Assembly (NCBI GenBank): GCA_037349105.1
Contig: JAYJMM010000114.1
Coordinates: 4,827,501 to 4,891,500 of the forward strand
Source of the DNA: Limnomonas spitsbergensis
Taxonomy: Eukaryota; Chlorophyta; Chlorophyceae; Chlamydomonadales
Direction: 5' to 3'
DNA: 64,000 nt
The notes below the pieces were generated by a model that searched no databases, was not told the origin of the DNA, and saw only the letters and a list, made by a program, of their open reading frames with translations. The translations under genes and the position numbers were made by a program. This document shows, in pieces, positions 47,801 to 53,800 of this stretch (its first letter is position 1; every line of letters begins with the position of its first letter).

Positions 47801-50800
47801 GCTGGTAAAGGATTGGTCTCCATCGTCCCAGTGGCGGCTGCCCTGCTACGTGCCAAAGGTGGTGTCAGTGGCGGTTGCCCTGCTATGTGCCAAAGGTGGT
47901 GTCAGGGGCGGCTGCCCTGCTATGAACCATAGGTGGTCCCATCGTCCCAGTGGCGGCTGCCCTGGTATGTGCCGAAGGTGATCCAGTGGCAGAGGCCCAG
48001 CTGCGTGACAAAGGTGCGCCCTTGACTAAAATCAGGGGACTGGACACTCCAACATGAGGTCATGGGTTTTGGGTTCGGGGGCGTGTGCGGGAAAGGATAG
48101 GTGCACAGATGGCGGATTGATAAATGAGGGGCAATGGGCAGCGTGCCAGACAGCCACTCTTGACTCACCTGAATGAGACCAGAGCGCATGCCAGCAGTGC
48201 GAAGAACACTGCCGGAAGGGGCGGGGACGTGAGCAGAAAGGGAGAGGTGCCTAGATGGCGGATTGGTAAATGAGGGGCAATCGGCAGCGTGCCGGACCAC
48301 CTCTCACCTGAGTGCCACATGAGCCCTTGCCAGCAGTGCGGAGAACACCGCCACCAAGGGCAGGGACGTGTGCGGGAAGGGATAGGCACTCAGATGGCGG
48401 ATTGGTGGACAAAGCCATGGGCGGCGTGCCGGACCACTTCTCACCTGAAAGCTACAAGAGCGCTTGCCAGCAGGCCGAAGAAAACTGCCAACAACGGTAG
48501 GGACGTGTGCGGGAAGGGATACGCGCACATGGCGGTGCAAACGAGGCCAGAGGCCATGAGCGTCGTCCAGTGCGTGATGGCCCACGATGACCAATATGGC
48601 AAGTCGCTCAGACCTGGGGGGGGGGGCATGAGGGGGAGGGGAGGGGGCCATGAACGGGGGGAGGTGATAAATAAAGTACTGGCTATAAGAGGCCACGGCA
48701 AGAATCCAATATGCGTTAGCTCAGTATAGCAAGGTTCTCAAGTCTCATAGGAAACCAACGGGGGAGGGTGTGAGTGTGGGGAGGGAAGAGAGTCATCTAG
48801 TGCGTGATGGCCCAAGACAACCAGTATGGCAAGTCGCTCAGGCCCGGGGGGGGCATGATTCAAAAAATGTGTCTTTAATCGCTGTCCATAACTAGTAATA
48901 GCAGAGCTGAATTGCCTTGAGATTAAGGTGCCTATGTAATTCAGCCACCATATGGACCGTACTCGGCACCGCACTGGTGAGGATGGGAAGGAGGCAGGAA
49001 GCTCCCTGTCAGAGAGGGCAGCAGGCATCCCTTCACTTCCCTCAATCATTCCCTATGCTTGTGAAAAAGGGACGTGTTGTAACAGCGGTGTCGGAAACTG
49101 CATGGCTGCCCAATGTCCTGGCCAGAGCATACAGGAGATCCAGGGATTGCAGGAAACGGTATGGCTGACTCACCCAGCAAGCGCATGCCCTCCCTCAGCC
49201 GGAGCTCCTTCTCGCGCACCACCGCCGCAACCGCCGCGCGCGTCGGGGCCAGGAACGCAAACACCAGCAGCAGGTTGAGGAACGCAGCAGACGCAGCCGC
49301 GCCGATGTCCTCGATGGTCGCCGGCCAGGGGAACGGGCGCACGGAGATGCCCCACAGCAGGGGAGCGGGAGAGGGGTTGTCGGACAGGTCGGGAGTCCCA
49401 GGCTCCCGAGAGGTAGCCAGTGGCATCGCCATTGAGAGTGCCGGTGTGGCGGCGGCTTGCAACTCCGCCGCATGGATGCCTAGGATCGAGCGGTCCAGCG
49501 CGAACTGCAAGGTGCAGAAAGGGAGGCAGTATTTTGAGAAGACAAGCGGACTGATGCGGGAACGAGGCTGAACCGGTCGCTTGCAGCCCTGCGGCACAGA
49601 TACCTAGGAAGGAGCAGTCCAGAGCGAAGTACAGGATGCAGGAAGGGGGAAAGGGAGGGAGGAAGGGAGGGAGGGAGGGAGGCAGTTTTACGAGAGGACT
49701 GATGGATTGATGTGGGAAAGAGGCTGAAGCGGTTGCCTGCAGCTCTGCCGCCAGAAAGCCTAGGCAGGGGCGGTCCAGTGCGAATTGCAGGGTTCTGCAG
49801 GAAGGGGGGGGGGGAGGGAAGGAGGGAGGGAGGGAGGCAGCTCATCAGCAGACAGACGGATTGCTGCGGAACGAGTCTAGGGGGGCCACCTGCAACTCCG
49901 CGGCCAGAAGGCCTAGGATCCAGCGCTCTACCATTTGATGTGCCTTTCCACAATGAATCTCTTAGAATGCTGCATGCCCTCAGGGGGGGACGCCCCCCAA
50001 ACCCCAATTCCTAACAGGGAACCAGCGCCAGTGACCGATAATTGCAATGCACCCCTCAGCCCCACACAACGTTTGGATCGAGGGACGGCCCCACACAACG
50101 GTCGGTGTGAGGGATGAATCCACACACCCTTCGGTGTGAGGAACGGCACATGTACAATACCGATTGAACCTCTGTGGGAGCAAACAGATCATACGCTGCA
50201 GCAGTCATTGAAAATGCGGGGTGAGCCTCCTTGGCCTCAGCCGGCAGACGCAAGTACAACACCCAGATGCAGAAAAGGGTTTCCGGGTTGAGCGTTTAAG
50301 GTACGTAAACCCTTGTAACCCTAAACTAGGCGCAGGCATAACTCCCAGAGGCAGAACAAACTTTCGTTGTGGGGGACGGCACATCACATGTACGGTGAAG
50401 CACGCACTGTACATGATAGGGGGAGCTTGCGGATGCAGTTTTGGGGCAGACAGGCGGAAAGGAAGGTGGGAGTAGGACCTAACTGGCAGGTTAGCGCAGA
50501 ACCCCCACTGCACCACACTTACAGGTTTCCGTAGAGCCCCTACTGGTACTAAAAGTCACTTGCAGGCTAGCAAAACAGACGAATGCAGATCTCACTAGCA
50601 GATTGGCCAAGAAACCCCACTACACCAGCAGGCACTAAACCCTATACCCTTATACACCAGCCGACACTTGACCCTAAACCCCACTAGCCAGGAGGCACTT
50701 AAGCTTTATTCCTACTACACCAGCAGGCACTAAACCCTATACCCTACTAAACCACACTTGCAGGCCAGCAAACTAACATGGCGGGCCTTACTAACATGAT

Positions 50801-53800
50801 CCCCTGAACCCCTCAACTCTCATCAACCTCACTTGAAAACGACCCCTTCATTTCTCAACCGATTGGACCTCACTTGCACGATCCCCTCAACCTCTCGACC
50901 ATAATGGATCTCACCTGTAAGTTGGCGAAGAACCAGTAGTCCCTATACAGGCCCAAACCATGATTGCATGGCACCTAGCAAAATAGTATACCGGTAAGTG
51001 TCATCCAGTGTATAGAGCTTCAACCCCTAATGGATCTCACCTGCAGGTTGGCGAAGAACCAGTAGTCCCTATATAGGCCCAAACCATTCTTCGATGTCGG
51101 AGACACATCAAAGAGGTCGAGAAGCAGGGGGGTGGGTGGAACCTGCGGGGAAGGTGGAGGAGTGTTGTGTGGGGGGGGGGGGGGGAGGGGAGGGGTATCA
51201 GCTGAACTCACTGAAGCTATCATGTAAGCAGGTATGCAAGCATGCAGCTGGGGGGTGGACGGGAGTTGTGGGTGAGGAGTTGTGGGTGAGGAGTTGTGAG
51301 ACTGGCATGAGGCAGGAGACCATTGCGTGCATGGAAAATAAGTTACCATGCAAGCGATCATGCACGATGCCATGCACGATGCCATGCAAGATACCATGCA
51401 AGCAATCATGCAAGATACCATGCAAGATGCCATGCAAGATACCATGCAAGATACCATGCATCCACATCCAGCGACAGCCAGGCTAAATACTGTCAGGGTT
51501 CAGACAGACAGACCAACAGACAGACAGGCAGGCGGGCGGGCGGGCGGGAAGGCAAGCGGGCGGGCAGGCAAGCGGGCGGGCAGGTAGGCAGGCAGGCAGG
51601 CAGGCACGCTCAAGCGCAGATCTCACATCTGTGTGGTTCATCCGAATGACGTAACTCCATGACAGACCAGTTGGCGCAGGCCCTGCTGCCAGGTGCGCTG
51701 AGATGATGATCACGGCGTCAATCTGTTACGCAGGGTGCGTAAGGGGGGGGGGGGGTATAATTTCAGCGCCCTTTGGCTGCACTTCAAGTAGAACTCGGCT
51801 ACAATTCAGCTATACTTCAGCTGAAACTCAGCTACACTCCTTCCCGCAGCCAGGGGGGGCTTAAGCAGCCAGCCCTGTTTCTGAGGCAACCGGCAATCGA
51901 TTGGTCATGGTCTGCACCGGCCCCGTCGTGGCGTCCCGGCGTCCGGAAATTTCTGGCTCCAAGCGGGAGGACGCTAGCCCCATGCCAGGGGAGCAGAAGA
52001 AAGCCACATGCCCCAGGGGATCAGACGCTGGTTCATACTTGGATCCCCATGGCTATCGCCACCGCGGCCTCTCGGGACACAAACCTAACTCACATACCTA
52101 GCTCATACCTAGCTCATACCTTGCTCATACCTAGCTCACACCCAGCTCACACCCAGCTCACACCCAGCTCACACCCAGCTCATACCCAGCTCATACCCAG
52201 CTCATACCTAGCTCATACCCAGCTCATACCCAGCTCATACCCAGCTCATACCCAGCTCACACCCAGCTCATACCTAGCTCATACCTAGCTCACACCCAGG
52301 TCATACCTAGCTCACACCCAGGTCATACCTAGCTCATAACCAGCTCACACCCAGCTCACACCCAGGTCATACCTAGCTCATACCTAGCTCACACCCAGGT
52401 CATACCTAGCTCATAACCAGCTCATACCTAGCTCATACCCAGCCCATACCTAGCTCATACCCAGCCCATACCCAGCTCACACCCAGCTCAAGCCGGCTTT
52501 GTATCTGGAGGGGTTGTCACGGCGACTTTGCCACTGCGGCCTCCCTAAGCTGCATCACAGTAACCTCCATGTTCACACCCAGCTCATACCTGGCTCGCAC
52601 CTGGTTTTTACATAGTTCACACCCACTTTCTATGAAGGTCACACCTGGTTAGGGTTTTCCATGGCCTTCGCCACTGCAGCCTCTCCCGATTCCATCACAG
52701 CTACTGCATGCCCATCCAGGAGGTGGCTGTAGCAGGAGGCGTCTTGATGGCATGTGGACGCCTCCTGCGTCGTCAGAATGGGGTTTTGATGACATGTGTA
52801 AGCCTTCCGAAACGTTACACATGTACAGCACAGTTCATTGTAGGGATTGCATCAAGATCCCTCCTGCCATAGCCACATTTCATGTAAAGGTGGCTTTGGC
52901 AGGAGGGACCTTGAGGACATGTGGAGGTCATCGAAAACGTTACACATCAACAACACTATTTATTTTAGGGCGCTTCGGCTACACTAGAGCTAAACTTCAG
53001 CTGCCCTCCAGTCATACTTCTTCCAGAACTGGATATTGCAGGAGGGATCTTAATGCCATGCGGGGGCCTCCTGAGACGTTACACATGAACAGCCTTTTTT
53101 ATTTTAGGGTGCGTCAGCTACACGTCAGCTACACGTCAGAAACATTCAGCTGCACTTCGTGTTGGTGTGAAGGTGGCTGTATCAGAATAAGTCTTGATGC
53201 CATGTGGAGGCCTCCTGAAACGTTACACATGAGCAGCACTGTTTATCATATAGGATCTTCAGCTACACTACTGCCACACTTCAGCTACACCTTAGCTACA
53301 CTTCATGTAAAAGGTGGCTGTAGCATGAGGGGTCTAGGTGACATGTGGAAGCCTCCTGAAGCGTTATAACTTAAAAGTGAGCAGCACATTATTCTAGCTT
53401 CTCTCCAGCTTCTCTCCAGCTACACTTCCGCCACACTCCCTCCTGGAGGTGGCAGGAGCAGGAGGCGTCATGATGACATTTGCATGCCTTCTGAACCGTG
53501 ACGAGGGTGTCACACTGTCTACTCTAGTACGGTTCGGCTACACTTCAGCTACATCCCGGTCGGGGGCCTGACAGCCTGACAGGACCTGGTACAGCATGCC
53601 CATCTAGGCGGTGGCTGCAGCAGGAGGCGTCCTTATGGAGCATCTGGAAGCCTCCTGAAACATTGGGAGCAAACTACGTTGGGTCACAACCCTCTGGACA
53701 CGCCAAAATATTTCACGCCGGCTCCACACCTTGCACCGCACCTGGACGCACGGAAACTTAACTAAGTTCAATCCACAAACTACCGTTGGACCACCAAAGT

